From: a virus
Virus record (IMG/VR): IMGVR_UViG_3300027754_000160
Coordinates: 1-46,215 of that record
Strand: one strand, 5' to 3'
Length of the DNA stretch: 46,215 nt
Both the position numbers and the translations under genes were made by a program. Below are positions 20,768 to 28,309 of the stretch, piece by piece. Position 1 is the first letter of the stretch; each line of letters begins with the position of its first letter. The notes below the pieces were generated by a model. That model searched no databases. It worked only from the letters and a program-made list of their open reading frames with translations, and was not told the DNA's origin.

Positions 20768-20945
20768 TGTAAAAGACTCACGACTAAGAAAGGAAACCAA
20801 CAGTGTTATCAGAAAACGCAAGTGCTTCAACGACCACACCTTCCAAACAGAAGAAAAAGTCAATCAACTTCTACGACCCGTTCACGAGGGTAGACCCCAA
20901 GCTGCTGGAGCAGATGTACCGAGCAGCGCAGAAAGAAAAACTTAA
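20736..20945 (+). CDS. NrdR-like zinc-ribbon protein (TTG start)
   Basis: This 69-aa protein, (TTG)[19 protein letters not shown] and then [20 protein letters not shown], matches the N-terminal zinc ribbon of NrdR, including DSR and the RKRKC region. In place of the second C-x2-C it has C-x3-H (C31, H35), a form I associate with short phage homologues. Bacterial NrdR goes on to an ATP-cone domain, absent here. AAGGAG stands 8 nt before the TTG. Residues after about 45 (from [14 protein letters not shown]) look unlike a conserved protein and overlap another coding frame. A role in regulating or sensing nucleotide reduction is not supported by more than the ribbon. Confidence 0.7.
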   Translation: MRCPICNAQTDVKDSRLRKETNSVIRKRKCFNDHTFQTEEKVNQLLRPVHEGRPQAAGADVPSSAERKT

Positions 20946-20970
20946 ACAACTACCAGAGGCATTACTATGA
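20803..20970 (+). CDS. 55-aa basic protein in a second frame over the NrdR-like gene (GTG start)
   Basis: (GTG)[20 protein letters not shown] followed by [20 protein letters not shown] and the helix [20 protein letters not shown] lies about 8 nt before the GTG, and the stop overlaps the next start as ATGA, the normal linkage of this region. The second half reads like a genuine helical protein, so the 143 nt shared with the NrdR-like frame may be dual coding. Function unknown. Confidence 0.5.
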   Translation: MLSENASASTTTPSKQKKKSINFYDPFTRVDPKLLEQMYRAAQKEKLKQLPEALL

Positions 20971-21143
20971 ATGGCATACCCACATTCAGCACTTGGGACA
21001 GGGCAACGCTAGATCAGTTTGCGCTGGACGCATGCGTCAGGATGCAACAGCAGCAAGAGACGATTGAGCAATTGACGCTGGATAAAAAAACTGCCCTTGA
21101 AGCGTACCGCATGTTAATAAAAGAGGCTTCCCATGACGCCTGA
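20967..21143 (+). CDS. 58-aa helical protein, unknown
   Basis: MNGIPTFSTWDRATLDQFAL, then a glutamine-rich helix (RMQQQQETIEQLTLDKKTAL) and a basic end (YRMLIKEASHDA). A single long helix or coiled coil is likely. The start overlaps the previous stop; the stop lies 11 nt inside the VRR-NUC gene. No recognised family. Confidence 0.65.
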   Translation: MNGIPTFSTWDRATLDQFALDACVRMQQQQETIEQLTLDKKTALEAYRMLIKEASHDA

Positions 21144-21435
21144 AGCAAAAGTTAAAACGGCAATCAAGAAGCTGTTGGACGCCCATGAGGTGTACTACTT
21201 CATGCCAGCAGCCAACGGATACGGACGCGCAGGGATACCCGACATCGTGTGCTGCATCAACGGGTGCTTCCTTGCAATTGAGTGCAAGGCAGGCAAAGGA
21301 AAAACAACAGCCTTGCAAGACCGAGAGTTGATAGCCATCCACAAGGCAGGAGGTAGCGCTGTGGTTATCAACGAGACATCCCTGCACACACTGCCGGGAA
21401 TCATTACAGACATCAAACAAAGGACAATTACATGA
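21133..21435 (+). CDS. VRR-NUC domain nuclease
   Basis: This 100-aa protein covers the minimal VRR-NUC (PD-(D/E)xK superfamily) fold. EAKVKTAIKKLLDAHEVYYF carries the first helix with an acidic residue, GRAGIPDIVCCINGCFLAIE contains the PD of the active site (PDIV), and the E-x-K motif is in IECKAGKGKTTALQD. The closing GGSAVVINE matches the typical final strand. Stand-alone VRR-NUC proteins in phages are often Holliday-junction or structure-specific nucleases; here it is next to DNA polymerase. Overlaps both neighbours. Confidence 0.9.
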   Translation: MTPEAKVKTAIKKLLDAHEVYYFMPAANGYGRAGIPDIVCCINGCFLAIECKAGKGKTTALQDRELIAIHKAGGSAVVINETSLHTLPGIITDIKQRTIT

Positions 21436-21716
21436 ACTTAGCCAAACGAATGCTCGACATGGAGAGTGAGATGAACGAGCGTCTTGATACCTTGTCGTCG
21501 GAAGAAAGAATACATCTGGCAGAACTCATACTTATACTGACCCGGTGCTACGGCACTGACCCAAACTGCGCCGTGGTGCTAACCCACAACAACGGCAAAC
21601 TTTCAATTCTGTCAATGAACAACACAGAGCTAGAAGCACAAACGCTTTGCAAAGATGCAGCCAATATCTTGGCCGACAGCTTGGGCAGCAACAACCAACC
21701 AAAGGACATACATTGA
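21432..21716 (+). CDS. 94-aa protein, unknown, preceding DNA polymerase
   Basis: MNLAKRMLDMESEMNERLDT forms an acidic helix. A central CYGTDPNCAVVLTHNNGKLS beta region is followed by an acidic helix and SNNQPKDIH. Its end contains AAAGGA, the ribosome site for the polymerase, and its stop overlaps the polymerase TTG start (TTGA). Soluble; role unknown. Confidence 0.7.
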   Translation: MNLAKRMLDMESEMNERLDTLSSEERIHLAELILILTRCYGTDPNCAVVLTHNNGKLSILSMNNTELEAQTLCKDAANILADSLGSNNQPKDIH

Positions 21717-23680
21717 GCCAGCCATACGACACCATCCTGACCATCGACTTTGAAACCCGATGGGACAAGACCAACTATACCCTCTCCAAGATGACCACCG
21801 AGGAGTACATTAGGCATGAGAAGTTCAAAGCGTTCGGCGCATGCATCCATGAGTACGGTAGCAGCACGCCCATCCAGTGGTACACCCACGAGGAACTCCC
21901 CAAGATATTTGGCATGTACGATTGGACGAAGACCGCCGTGCTTGCCCACAACGCACAGTTCGATATTGCCGTCCTCTCATGGGTGTACGGGGCACGCCCC
22001 TGCTTTATCTTTGACTCACTGTCGATGGGCCGTGCGCTACGTGGCGTGGAGGTTGGCAACTCCCTAGCCAAACTTGCGGAACACTTCGGGCTTCCCCCCA
22101 AAGGCAATGCGGTGTATTCCACGGACGGGCTTGCGGACATCAGCCCGGAGATTGAGGCTGAACTTGCTGCCTACTGCAAGCACGATGTGTATCTGTGCGA
22201 GGAGATATTCACACGCCTTGTCGCTGACTACCCCACCAAAGAACTCAGGCTCATCGACATGACCATGCAGATGTTCACTGACCCCACGCTGGTGCTTGAC
22301 CCAGACATGCTGGCAGACGCACTGCTGGATGAGAAGGAGCAGCGGGAGGCACTGCTGCTGCGGCTCAAGATCAACGAGTCTCAGTTGGCATCCAACCCAC
22401 AGTTCGCCGCCGTACTGAATGCGCTTGGTGTGCCTACCCCATACAAGACGAGCAAGACCACGGGTGAGCAGACCTTGGCGCTGGCTAAGACAGACGCGCT
22501 GTTCCAAGCCATGCTCAACGGAGACAACGAGGAGGTGGCGCTGCTGTGTGAGGCTAGGCTGAAGGTGAAGTCCACAACGGAGCGCACACGGGCGCAGCGC
22601 TTTCTTGAGATCAGCACACGGGGCACGCTGCCTGTGCCACTGTCCTACTACGGAGCCTCAACGGGACGCTGGACAGCCGCAAGGGGGAGCGCCATCAACA
22701 TGCAGAACCTCAAGCGGGGGAGCTTCCTGCGTAGGTCAGTCATGGCCCCGGAGGGACACCAGTTGGTGGTGGGTGACCTGTCTCAGATTGAGCCCCGGGT
22801 GCTGGCATGGCTGGCTGACTACAAGGGCTTGCTGGACATATTCGAAGCCGGGGGTGATCCGTATGCTGCCTTCGGTGCACAGATGTTCAACATCCCCGGC
22901 TTGACCAAGGAGAGTCACCCTGACTTGAGGCAGTCAGCCAAGTCAGCGCTGTTGGGTGCAGGGTACGGGTTGGGGTGGGCCAGCTTTGCTGCACAACTGC
23001 TGGTTGGGTTCCTTGGTGCACCACCTGTGCGCTACACCAAGGAGGTTGCCAAGCAGTTGGGCGTGACAAAGACATCCGTAGAGGAGTTTGTTGAGTGGGA
23101 GGACAACCTAGAGAAGATGCAAGCAGTGCCGCATATCTGTACCGAGCCTGAGTTGCTGATACATTGTGTTGCAGCCAAAGCAATCATTGACAACTACCGC
23201 AAGACCGCCGCGCCGGTTGTGAAGTTTTGGAACCTGTGTGGGGATTTGATACACCGCAGCCTACTCAGCGGTGAGGTGTACACGCACAAGTGCCTGACCT
23301 TTAGCAAGGGACGGATAAAGCTGCCCAATGGCATGAGCTTGCTGTACCCCAACTTGCGGCGGGGGAAGGACGAGGAAGGGAAGTTGCAGTGGACGTACGG
23401 CTTAGATGCGAGTAAGATATACGCTGGCAAGATAACAAACAACGTCACGCAGGGCGTAGCGAGATGCGTGATGACAGACGGGATGCTTCGCGTAGCAAAG
23501 AGATATCCCGTCAAAGGCACAGTACACGATGAGTTGATCGCCGTTGTACCGGATGCGGAGGTTGAAGAAGCTAAGACTTGGGTCTTGGCGCAAATGACTA
23601 TGGAGCCACGGTATCTGCCGGGGATTCCGTTGAACGCTGACGGTGGCGCACACCGTAGGTATGGACTAGCCAAAGGGTAA
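21713..23680 (+). CDS. polA: DNA polymerase A family (3'-5' exonuclease plus polymerase), TTG start
   Basis: This 655-aa protein would replicate the phage genome. Exonuclease motifs are IDFETRWD (D12, E14), AHNAQFD (78-84) and YCKHDVYL (154-161). Polymerase motifs are the template and dNTP-binding STGRWTAARG (316-325), motif A GDLSQIEPRVLAWL (354-367, catalytic Asp355), the finger helix RQSAKSALLGAGYGLG (406-421, K410) and motif C TVHDELIAVV (603-612, Asp605). It lacks the 5'-nuclease domain of bacterial Pol I. The TTG is preceded by AAAGGA at 6-7 nt and yields a natural start (SQPYDTILTIDFET). The next ATG (residue 27) would remove exonuclease motif I. The Pro at position 361 replaces the usual Leu of QIELRV. 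Confidence 0.96.
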   Translation: MSQPYDTILTIDFETRWDKTNYTLSKMTTEEYIRHEKFKAFGACIHEYGSSTPIQWYTHEELPKIFGMYDWTKTAVLAHNAQFDIAVLSWVYGARPCFIFDSLSMGRALRGVEVGNSLAKLAEHFGLPPKGNAVYSTDGLADISPEIEAELAAYCKHDVYLCEEIFTRLVADYPTKELRLIDMTMQMFTDPTLVLDPDMLADALLDEKEQREALLLRLKINESQLASNPQFAAVLNALGVPTPYKTSKTTGEQTLALAKTDALFQAMLNGDNEEVALLCEARLKVKSTTERTRAQRFLEISTRGTLPVPLSYYGASTGRWTAARGSAINMQNLKRGSFLRRSVMAPEGHQLVVGDLSQIEPRVLAWLADYKGLLDIFEAGGDPYAAFGAQMFNIPGLTKESHPDLRQSAKSALLGAGYGLGWASFAAQLLVGFLGAPPVRYTKEVAKQLGVTKTSVEEFVEWEDNLEKMQAVPHICTEPELLIHCVAAKAIIDNYRKTAAPVVKFWNLCGDLIHRSLLSGEVYTHKCLTFSKGRIKLPNGMSLLYPNLRRGKDEEGKLQWTYGLDASKIYAGKITNNVTQGVARCVMTDGMLRVAKRYPVKGTVHDELIAVVPDAEVEEAKTWVLAQMTMEPRYLPGIPLNADGGAHRRYGLAKG

Positions 23681-23685
23681 TCACA

Positions 23686-23988
23686 TTGAAGATACCAAAG
23701 AAAATCAAGATAGGTAGACGGTGGTACACCATCGAAGTTGTCGAGCAGATGCCAAAAGCAGGGCACATGGGGGACATCGACTATCCCCCAAGCCAGCACA
23801 TCCGTGTCGGCTTGCGTAGCAGCAGGACAGGCCAGAGTTTTAAGCAAGAAGAAGTTGCTGACACGTTCTGGCACGAAGTGGTGCACGCCATACTGCATGA
23901 CATGGACAGCAAGCTGTACCGCAACGAGACATTTGTTGGTGCGTTTGCTGCCCGTCTAACCAAAGCAATCAACTCAGCGAGGTTCTAA
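23686..23988 (+). CDS. HExxH metallopeptidase-like protein (TTG start)
   Basis: This 100-aa protein reads (TTG)KIPKKIKIGRRWYTIEVVEQ, then a beta region and the helix DTFWHEVVHAILHDMD with zinc ligands H63 and H67 and catalytic E64. E81 in NETFVGAFAARL is a plausible third ligand. The arrangement resembles small SprT- or ImmA-like metallopeptidase domains carried by phages. AAAGGG precedes the TTG by 8 nt. The gene lies 5 nt after DNA polymerase and abuts the Fe-S nuclease, suggesting a DNA-metabolism-linked role. Proteolysis itself is unproven. Confidence 0.75.
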   Translation: MKIPKKIKIGRRWYTIEVVEQMPKAGHMGDIDYPPSQHIRVGLRSSRTGQSFKQEEVADTFWHEVVHAILHDMDSKLYRNETFVGAFAARLTKAINSARF

Positions 23989-24654
23989 ATGACCAAGGTA
24001 GTATGGAGCCACTCATCCCTCAAAGACTTTGAGGGGTGCGCCCGTAGGTATCACGAAATCAAAGTTCTTAAAAAATACAAGTTTCAAGAAACAGACGCAA
24101 CGCGATACGGCACGGACTTGCACAAAGCGGCAGAAGACTACCTTGCTGATGGGGTGGTACTGCCATCCCGGTTTGCCTTTGTCAAGGACGTTCTGGATGT
24201 GCTCGACAAGAAGCCCGGACGCAAGCTGACGGAACACAAGATGGCGCTAACAGAGAAGCTGCGTACCTGTGCGTGGGACGCGCCTGATGTGTGGGTGCGC
24301 GGCATAGCTGACTTGCTCATCATTGACGATGAGAACCTGACGGCGTGGGTGGTGGACTACAAGACGGGCAACAACAGATACCCTGACAGAGAGCAGCTTG
24401 TGCTGATGTCACTGCTGGTGTTTGCCCACTTCCCCCACATCAGGCAGGTTAAGTCGGCCTTGCTGTTTGTTGTTAAGAACGACATGGTTAAGCACAACAT
24501 GTCTGTCGATGAAACCAAAGAGCAGTGGCAGCGCTATCGTGAGCGTTCAGCACGCATTTCCGCATGCATTGACAGCGGCGTGTGGAACCCCAAACAAACA
24601 CCACTATGCGGGTGGTGTGCAGTGAAGAGTTGTGAATTTAACCCCAAGCACTAG
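23989..24654 (+). CDS. Cas4/RecB-like Fe-S PD-(D/E)xK nuclease
   Basis: In this 221-aa protein, YGTDLHKAAEDYL (40-52) holds the active-site histidine. RGIADLLIIDDENLTAWVVD (104-123) supplies the catalytic Asp and the E/D-x-K motif in VVDYKTG (121-127). YPDREQLVLMSL (131-142) is motif QhxxY-like. C17 near the N-terminus plus C207, C210 and C215 at the end (LCGWCAVKSC) give the one-plus-three cysteine pattern of 4Fe-4S cluster nucleases such as Cas4 and AddB. A 5'-3' exonuclease or end-processing role in recombination or replication is likely. It starts directly after the stop of the HExxH gene. This is not part of a CRISPR locus. Confidence 0.9.
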   Translation: MTKVVWSHSSLKDFEGCARRYHEIKVLKKYKFQETDATRYGTDLHKAAEDYLADGVVLPSRFAFVKDVLDVLDKKPGRKLTEHKMALTEKLRTCAWDAPDVWVRGIADLLIIDDENLTAWVVDYKTGNNRYPDREQLVLMSLLVFAHFPHIRQVKSALLFVVKNDMVKHNMSVDETKEQWQRYRERSARISACIDSGVWNPKQTPLCGWCAVKSCEFNPKH

Positions 24655-24663
24655 GAGAAAAAT

Positions 24664-24909
24664 ATGCTTGACACACACCCCGAGCAAGTTAAAAACGCTA
24701 AGTTATGGATCGCAAGTCATGCACACATTCGTAAAACATTGAACCGGCGCATCACAAGCTACGGCTTAAAACATCTGGCCGAAAGATATGCGAGTAGCTA
24801 CATCACCAACCATTCAATGGTACAAGCAATGCTTGAAAGCGGCTACCGTGCCAAGCAAATAGACGGTTCGCCAAACTATTTTTTCAACATCAAATTTAAA
24901 GAGGTGTGA
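24664..24909 (+). CDS. 81-aa basic protein, unknown
   Basis: The product begins MLDTHPEQVKNAKLWIASHA. Helical with basic patches (IRKTLNRRITSYGLKHLAER) and a strand at the end (YFFNIKFKEV). The 'MVQAMLESGYRAKQIDGSPN' part has a helix-turn-helix-like spacing, but I cannot support DNA binding further. The ribosome site is TAGGAGAAAA. It lies between two nuclease-like genes. Confidence 0.7.
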   Translation: MLDTHPEQVKNAKLWIASHAHIRKTLNRRITSYGLKHLAERYASSYITNHSMVQAMLESGYRAKQIDGSPNYFFNIKFKEV

Positions 24910-24911
24910 AC

Positions 24912-25148
24912 ATGACACAAGTCAACGGCAAGCGTGACTACAAACACGCATATGTTTTGCAAAAGAAAAGTGGCGAGACCAAAGACTTTCTTGAACGACA
25001 GAAGGCACGCCAAGCATACGATGCCAAAGGCATTGATCGAACAGGGAAAGACATTGACCACATCCTACCGATACGCAAGGGAGGCAAGTCAACACCGGGC
25101 AACACCCGACTGCGTAGCCCCAAAGCAAATCAAAGCGATAACAAATAA
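24912..25148 (+). CDS. Small HNH-endonuclease-like protein
   Basis: In this 78-aa protein, the second half has the HNH core pattern, GKDIDHILPIRKGGKSTPGN with Asp-His, GG and N, followed by RLRSPKANQSDNK (Asn near the end of the second helix). This matches short phage HNH proteins of the 'DHI-P--kGG-----Nl+----N' type without the usual extra Cys-x2-Cys pairs. It may be an active nicking nuclease or a degenerate homing endonuclease. The ATG with GAGGTGTGAAC upstream was preferred to the in-frame GTG two codons earlier. Confidence 0.72.
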   Translation: MTQVNGKRDYKHAYVLQKKSGETKDFLERQKARQAYDAKGIDRTGKDIDHILPIRKGGKSTPGNTRLRSPKANQSDNK

Positions 25149-25160
25149 CACGGAGAAGCA

Positions 25161-26741
25161 ATGGAAATCATAGAAAACAAGGCGCTGCTACTACGAACTC
25201 GTGACCCCGGTAAATACGGCATCATCCCCAAGAGTCGTGTTGTTGAGCAGCACGCAGATGGGTCGGCATCGGTAGCAGTTTACTGGGGGTTGGAAGAAGC
25301 AAAGGTGCTTAGAAACTTAGGCGTCAAAGATGTACCCTCGCCCATAACCAAGCGCTATCACTGGCCCGGACGTTACATACCGATGGCGCACCAGATTGAG
25401 ACAGCGGGGTTCCTGACCATGAACCGCAAGGCGTTTTGTTTCAGTGAGCCGGGTACGGGCAAGACCTTGAGTGCGCTGTGGGCCGCAGACTACTTGATGT
25501 CACAGGGCGTGGTGCGAAGGTGTCTGATACTGTGCCCCCTGTCCATCATGCACAGCGCGTGGTTGTCGGATATGACCAGCAGCATCATCCATCGTTCTGC
25601 CATCGTCGCCCACCATGCTCAAGCTAGTCGGCGCATTGAGATGGTGCAGCAGAACTACGAGTTCGTCATTACCAACTACGATGGGCTGAACCTGATTGCG
25701 GACGAAGTGCGTAACGATGGGCGGTTCGATTTGGTGATCGCGGATGAGGCCAACGCCTACAAGATGCCCACCACCAAAAGGTGGAAGTCGTTGCAGAAAG
25801 TTGTCACACCGGACACGTACCTGTGGATGATGACGGGCACACCTGCTGCACAGTCTCCCGTAGATGCATACGGGCTTGCCAAGTTCGTTAACCCCAACGG
25901 CGTGCCGAAGTTCTACACAGCGTGGCGGGATCAGGTGATGAACAAAGTCACGATGTTCAAGTGGGCTCCCAAACCCAGTGCGCCTGAGACTGTGTTTGCT
26001 GCCTTGCAGCCTGCAATACGTTTCACCAAAGCACAGTGCCTTGACCTACCACCTGTCATCACAATGGTGCGCGAAGTGCCGCTGACCCCACAGCAAAACA
26101 AGTACTACGTGATGCTCAAAGAGCAGATGCTGGTGCAAGCCGCAGGGGAGACCATCACGGCTGTGAACGCTGCTGCGGGTGTGAGCAAGCTGTTGCAGAT
26201 CAGTTGCGGGGCTGCGTATACAGACACAAAGGAAGTGGTGGAGTTCGACTCCTCCCCGCGCCTTGCTGTGCTGGAGGAAATACTAGGAGAGACACAGCGC
26301 AAGGTCATCATCTTTGCCTTGTTTCGTAGCACCATCTCAGCGATACACGCGCACCTGTTGAAGCACCACATAGCAACTGAAATGATCCACGGCGACATAC
26401 CGCCCATCAAACGGGGCGACATCATCAGGCGCTTTCAAAACGAGCCTGAACCAAGGGTGTTGGTGATGCAGCCAGCGGCTTCCGCACACGGCATCACACT
26501 GACCGCTGCCGACACGGTGGTGTTCTACGGCCCCCTGATGTCTGTGGAGCAGTACACCCAGTGCATTGCCCGAGCCGACCGCAAGGGGCAGGACTCAGAC
26601 AAAGTTACGGTGGTGCACATTCAGGGATCGCCCATAGAAAGACGCATGTTTAAAGCCCTTGGAGAAAAAGTGAGTGACCACTCCCTACTAACCAAGCTGT
26701 TCGACATTGAAATTAAAACAGGAAAGGGGTTGCAAATGTAA
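25161..26741 (+). CDS. SNF2-type superfamily 2 DNA helicase
   Basis: In this 526-aa protein, domain 1 shows the Q-like AHQIETAGFL (76-85), Walker A SEPGTGKTLSALWA (95-108), motif Ia LILCPLSIMHSAW (122-134) and the DEAx box VIADEANAYK (192-201). The SNF2-like motif III MTGTPAAQSPVDAYGL follows. Domain 2 has a KVIIFALFRSTISAI-type motif IV and ends in motif VI QCIARADRKGQDSDKV. It would use ATP to translocate on double-stranded DNA, for replication, recombination or fork remodelling. About 70 N-terminal residues are extra. The ribosome site CGGAGAAGC is 4 nt from the ATG. A 50-nt spacer separates it from the next gene. Confidence 0.93.
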   Translation: MEIIENKALLLRTRDPGKYGIIPKSRVVEQHADGSASVAVYWGLEEAKVLRNLGVKDVPSPITKRYHWPGRYIPMAHQIETAGFLTMNRKAFCFSEPGTGKTLSALWAADYLMSQGVVRRCLILCPLSIMHSAWLSDMTSSIIHRSAIVAHHAQASRRIEMVQQNYEFVITNYDGLNLIADEVRNDGRFDLVIADEANAYKMPTTKRWKSLQKVVTPDTYLWMMTGTPAAQSPVDAYGLAKFVNPNGVPKFYTAWRDQVMNKVTMFKWAPKPSAPETVFAALQPAIRFTKAQCLDLPPVITMVREVPLTPQQNKYYVMLKEQMLVQAAGETITAVNAAAGVSKLLQISCGAAYTDTKEVVEFDSSPRLAVLEEILGETQRKVIIFALFRSTISAIHAHLLKHHIATEMIHGDIPPIKRGDIIRRFQNEPEPRVLVMQPAASAHGITLTAADTVVFYGPLMSVEQYTQCIARADRKGQDSDKVTVVHIQGSPIERRMFKALGEKVSDHSLLTKLFDIEIKTGKGLQM

Positions 26742-26791
26742 AAAAAACTACTACACTGTCCAACCCTTGACAAAACTACATGGAGAAGCAA

Positions 26792-27202
26792 ATGGAAACA
26801 GAAGTGATTGAGGTGCTGCCGCTTGATCGGCTTGCCAAAATCTACCGTAAGATGCGTTCCGCAATGGAGGTCTTGACGAAAGAGTACGACACTCAAATTG
26901 AGACCATCAAGGAACAGCAGGAGGGCGTGAAGAACGCCATGAAAGACCAGATGAAGGCGCTGGGCGTCACATCTGTGAAAACAGCAGAGGGCACGGTCAT
27001 ACTCTCCGTGAAGACCCGCTACAACACGCAGGATTGGGACTCGTTCAAACGATTCATCATCGAGAACGAAGCCGTTGACTTGCTGGAGAAGCGGATCGCA
27101 CAGAGCAACATGGCGCAATTCTTGACAGAAAACCCCGGACTCGTACCTCCGGGACTCAACTCATCGTCTGAGTATGACGTAAGCGTACGCAAACCAACTT
27201 AA
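26792..27202 (+). CDS. Gp157-like coiled-coil protein
   Basis: In this 136-aa protein, after METEVIEVLPLDR, a long coiled coil (IYRKMRSAMEVLTKEYDTQI and ETIKEQQEGVKNAMKDQMKA) leads to a strand pair, VTSVKTAEGTVILSVKTRYN, and a small domain ending NPGLVPPGLNSSSEYDVSVR. This layout (coiled coil, 'ALGv-svKT--gt--v' strand, then a short domain) resembles Siphovirus Gp157-type and other phage recombination-associated proteins. The match is architectural, not residue-exact. It directly precedes the ssDNA-binding protein. I chose the second ATG (26792) because GGAGA sits 6 nt before it. Confidence 0.65.
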   Translation: METEVIEVLPLDRLAKIYRKMRSAMEVLTKEYDTQIETIKEQQEGVKNAMKDQMKALGVTSVKTAEGTVILSVKTRYNTQDWDSFKRFIIENEAVDLLEKRIAQSNMAQFLTENPGLVPPGLNSSSEYDVSVRKPT

Positions 27203-27213
27203 CAGGAACCTCA

Positions 27214-28188
27214 ATGGAAATTATGCTTTTTAACTCTAAGACTGCCCCCGCTCACGTTCGCGCAGGGCAGCTTTCCGAAACTGCCAGAGCCTTGTCGGGT
27301 GGTGCAGGTAACAACATGAAGCGCGTCAGTACAAAGGGTGGTGTGTTTCGTTTGATGGCTGGCGGCAAAGAGGTTGCCAACATTGAGGAGCGCCACCTTG
27401 ATATCGTAATCGTACTAGCTGCCCCCAAGGTCAGCCGCATTTTCTATGCATCAGCGTACGACAGCGACAAGATTGCGCCCCCTGACTGTTCTTCCACAGA
27501 TGGCGAAACGCCTGATGCGGGTGTGCCCAACAAGCAGTCCGACAGTTGCATGGGTTGCCCCCAGAACATCGCGGGCTCTGGCAATGGCAACAGCCGTGCG
27601 TGCCGCTACCAACAGCGTCTGGCTGTGGTGCTGGAGGATGCTGTTGATGGTGATGTGCTGCAACTCACGCTGCCAGCAACGTCCATCTTTGGTAAGGATG
27701 AAGGCGACAAGCGCCCCCTGCAAGCCTACGCACGGTTCTTGGCGAACCAGAACCCCCCGGTGAACCCCGAGGCGGTTGTGACCCGCATGCGCTTTGATAC
27801 CAAGGCAGAAGCCCCCAAGCTGTTCTTCCAACCCATGCGCTGGCTGACAGACGCCGAGTATGCTACCGTCATGCAGCAGGCTGCTACGCCTGATGCCAAG
27901 CGTGCGATTGCATCCACAGTGGCGGCGGCAGACGGTGTTAAAGTTGAGCCGCTGACTCTGGCAGGCAAGGCTCCTAGCAAGCCCCCCGTTGTTGCCGAGG
28001 AAGAGGATGAGGAGGTGGTTGTGCCGACACCGCCAAAAGCGAAGAAGGCCAAGCCTGCTCCAGCAGCGGCAGCAGTAGAGGAGGAGGAGGCAGAACCCGA
28101 GGTGCGTAAAACCGCAACCAAGGTAACGGCTGTCCCGGCTAAAAAGGGAAGCCTGTCCTCTATTGTGGCTGATTGGGACGACGAGTAA
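27214..28188 (+). CDS. Probable single-stranded DNA-binding protein
   Basis: In this 324-aa protein, residues 1-240 form a beta-rich core with VFRLMAGGKEVANIEERHLD (44-63) and four cysteines suited to a zinc site: C92 (PPDCSS), C112 and C115 (SCMGCPQN) and C130 (ACRYQQR). The rest is an acidic, alanine/proline/lysine-rich linker (EEEDEEVVVPTPPKAKKAKP, 265-284) ending in SSIVADWDDE. The acidic tip with a conserved aromatic is the hallmark of SSB-like proteins that recruit partners, and the neighbours are helicase and primase. This type is seen in environmental phages without a firm name, so identity is likely but inferred. The ribosome site AGGAA supports the first ATG. Confidence 0.7.
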   Translation: MEIMLFNSKTAPAHVRAGQLSETARALSGGAGNNMKRVSTKGGVFRLMAGGKEVANIEERHLDIVIVLAAPKVSRIFYASAYDSDKIAPPDCSSTDGETPDAGVPNKQSDSCMGCPQNIAGSGNGNSRACRYQQRLAVVLEDAVDGDVLQLTLPATSIFGKDEGDKRPLQAYARFLANQNPPVNPEAVVTRMRFDTKAEAPKLFFQPMRWLTDAEYATVMQQAATPDAKRAIASTVAAADGVKVEPLTLAGKAPSKPPVVAEEEDEEVVVPTPPKAKKAKPAPAAAAVEEEEAEPEVRKTATKVTAVPAKKGSLSSIVADWDDE

Positions 28189-28196
28189 TATGCTGC

Positions 28197-28297
28197 TGGG
28201 GTACAAGCAGCGGTCGCACTGCGTGGGTCGGGGTTCGTAGATTCCTCGTTAATTGATACACACATATCCACGACTGCGTTTCCTGACTTGTACCCCA
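28197..28297. promoter_or_regulatory. 11-bp inverted repeat flanking a noncoding control segment
   Basis: TGGGGTACAAG at 28197-28207 and CTTGTACCCCA at 28287-28297 are exact reverse complements separated by 79 nt. They enclose nearly all of the 121-nt gap between the ssDNA-binding and HTH genes. No terminator T-run and no strong promoter were found. A looped DNA operator or a long-range RNA stem closing a structured leader is possible. Confidence 0.5.
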
Positions 28298-28309
28298 CAC
28301 TTAATACCT

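Noticed and set aside
26761-26779. TTGACA as a promoter for the Gp157-like gene
   Set aside because: No -10 fits between this hexamer and the start codon; the gene is more likely read through from upstream.
27451-28206. 251-aa minus-strand frame opposite the ssDNA-binding protein gene
   Set aside because: It is antisense within a continuous plus-strand operon, with cysteine/histidine/arginine-rich shadow composition.
28205-28260. Possible tRNA T-arm (GGGGTTCGTAGATTCC)
   Set aside because: No acceptor stem, D-arm or anticodon stem can be built around it.
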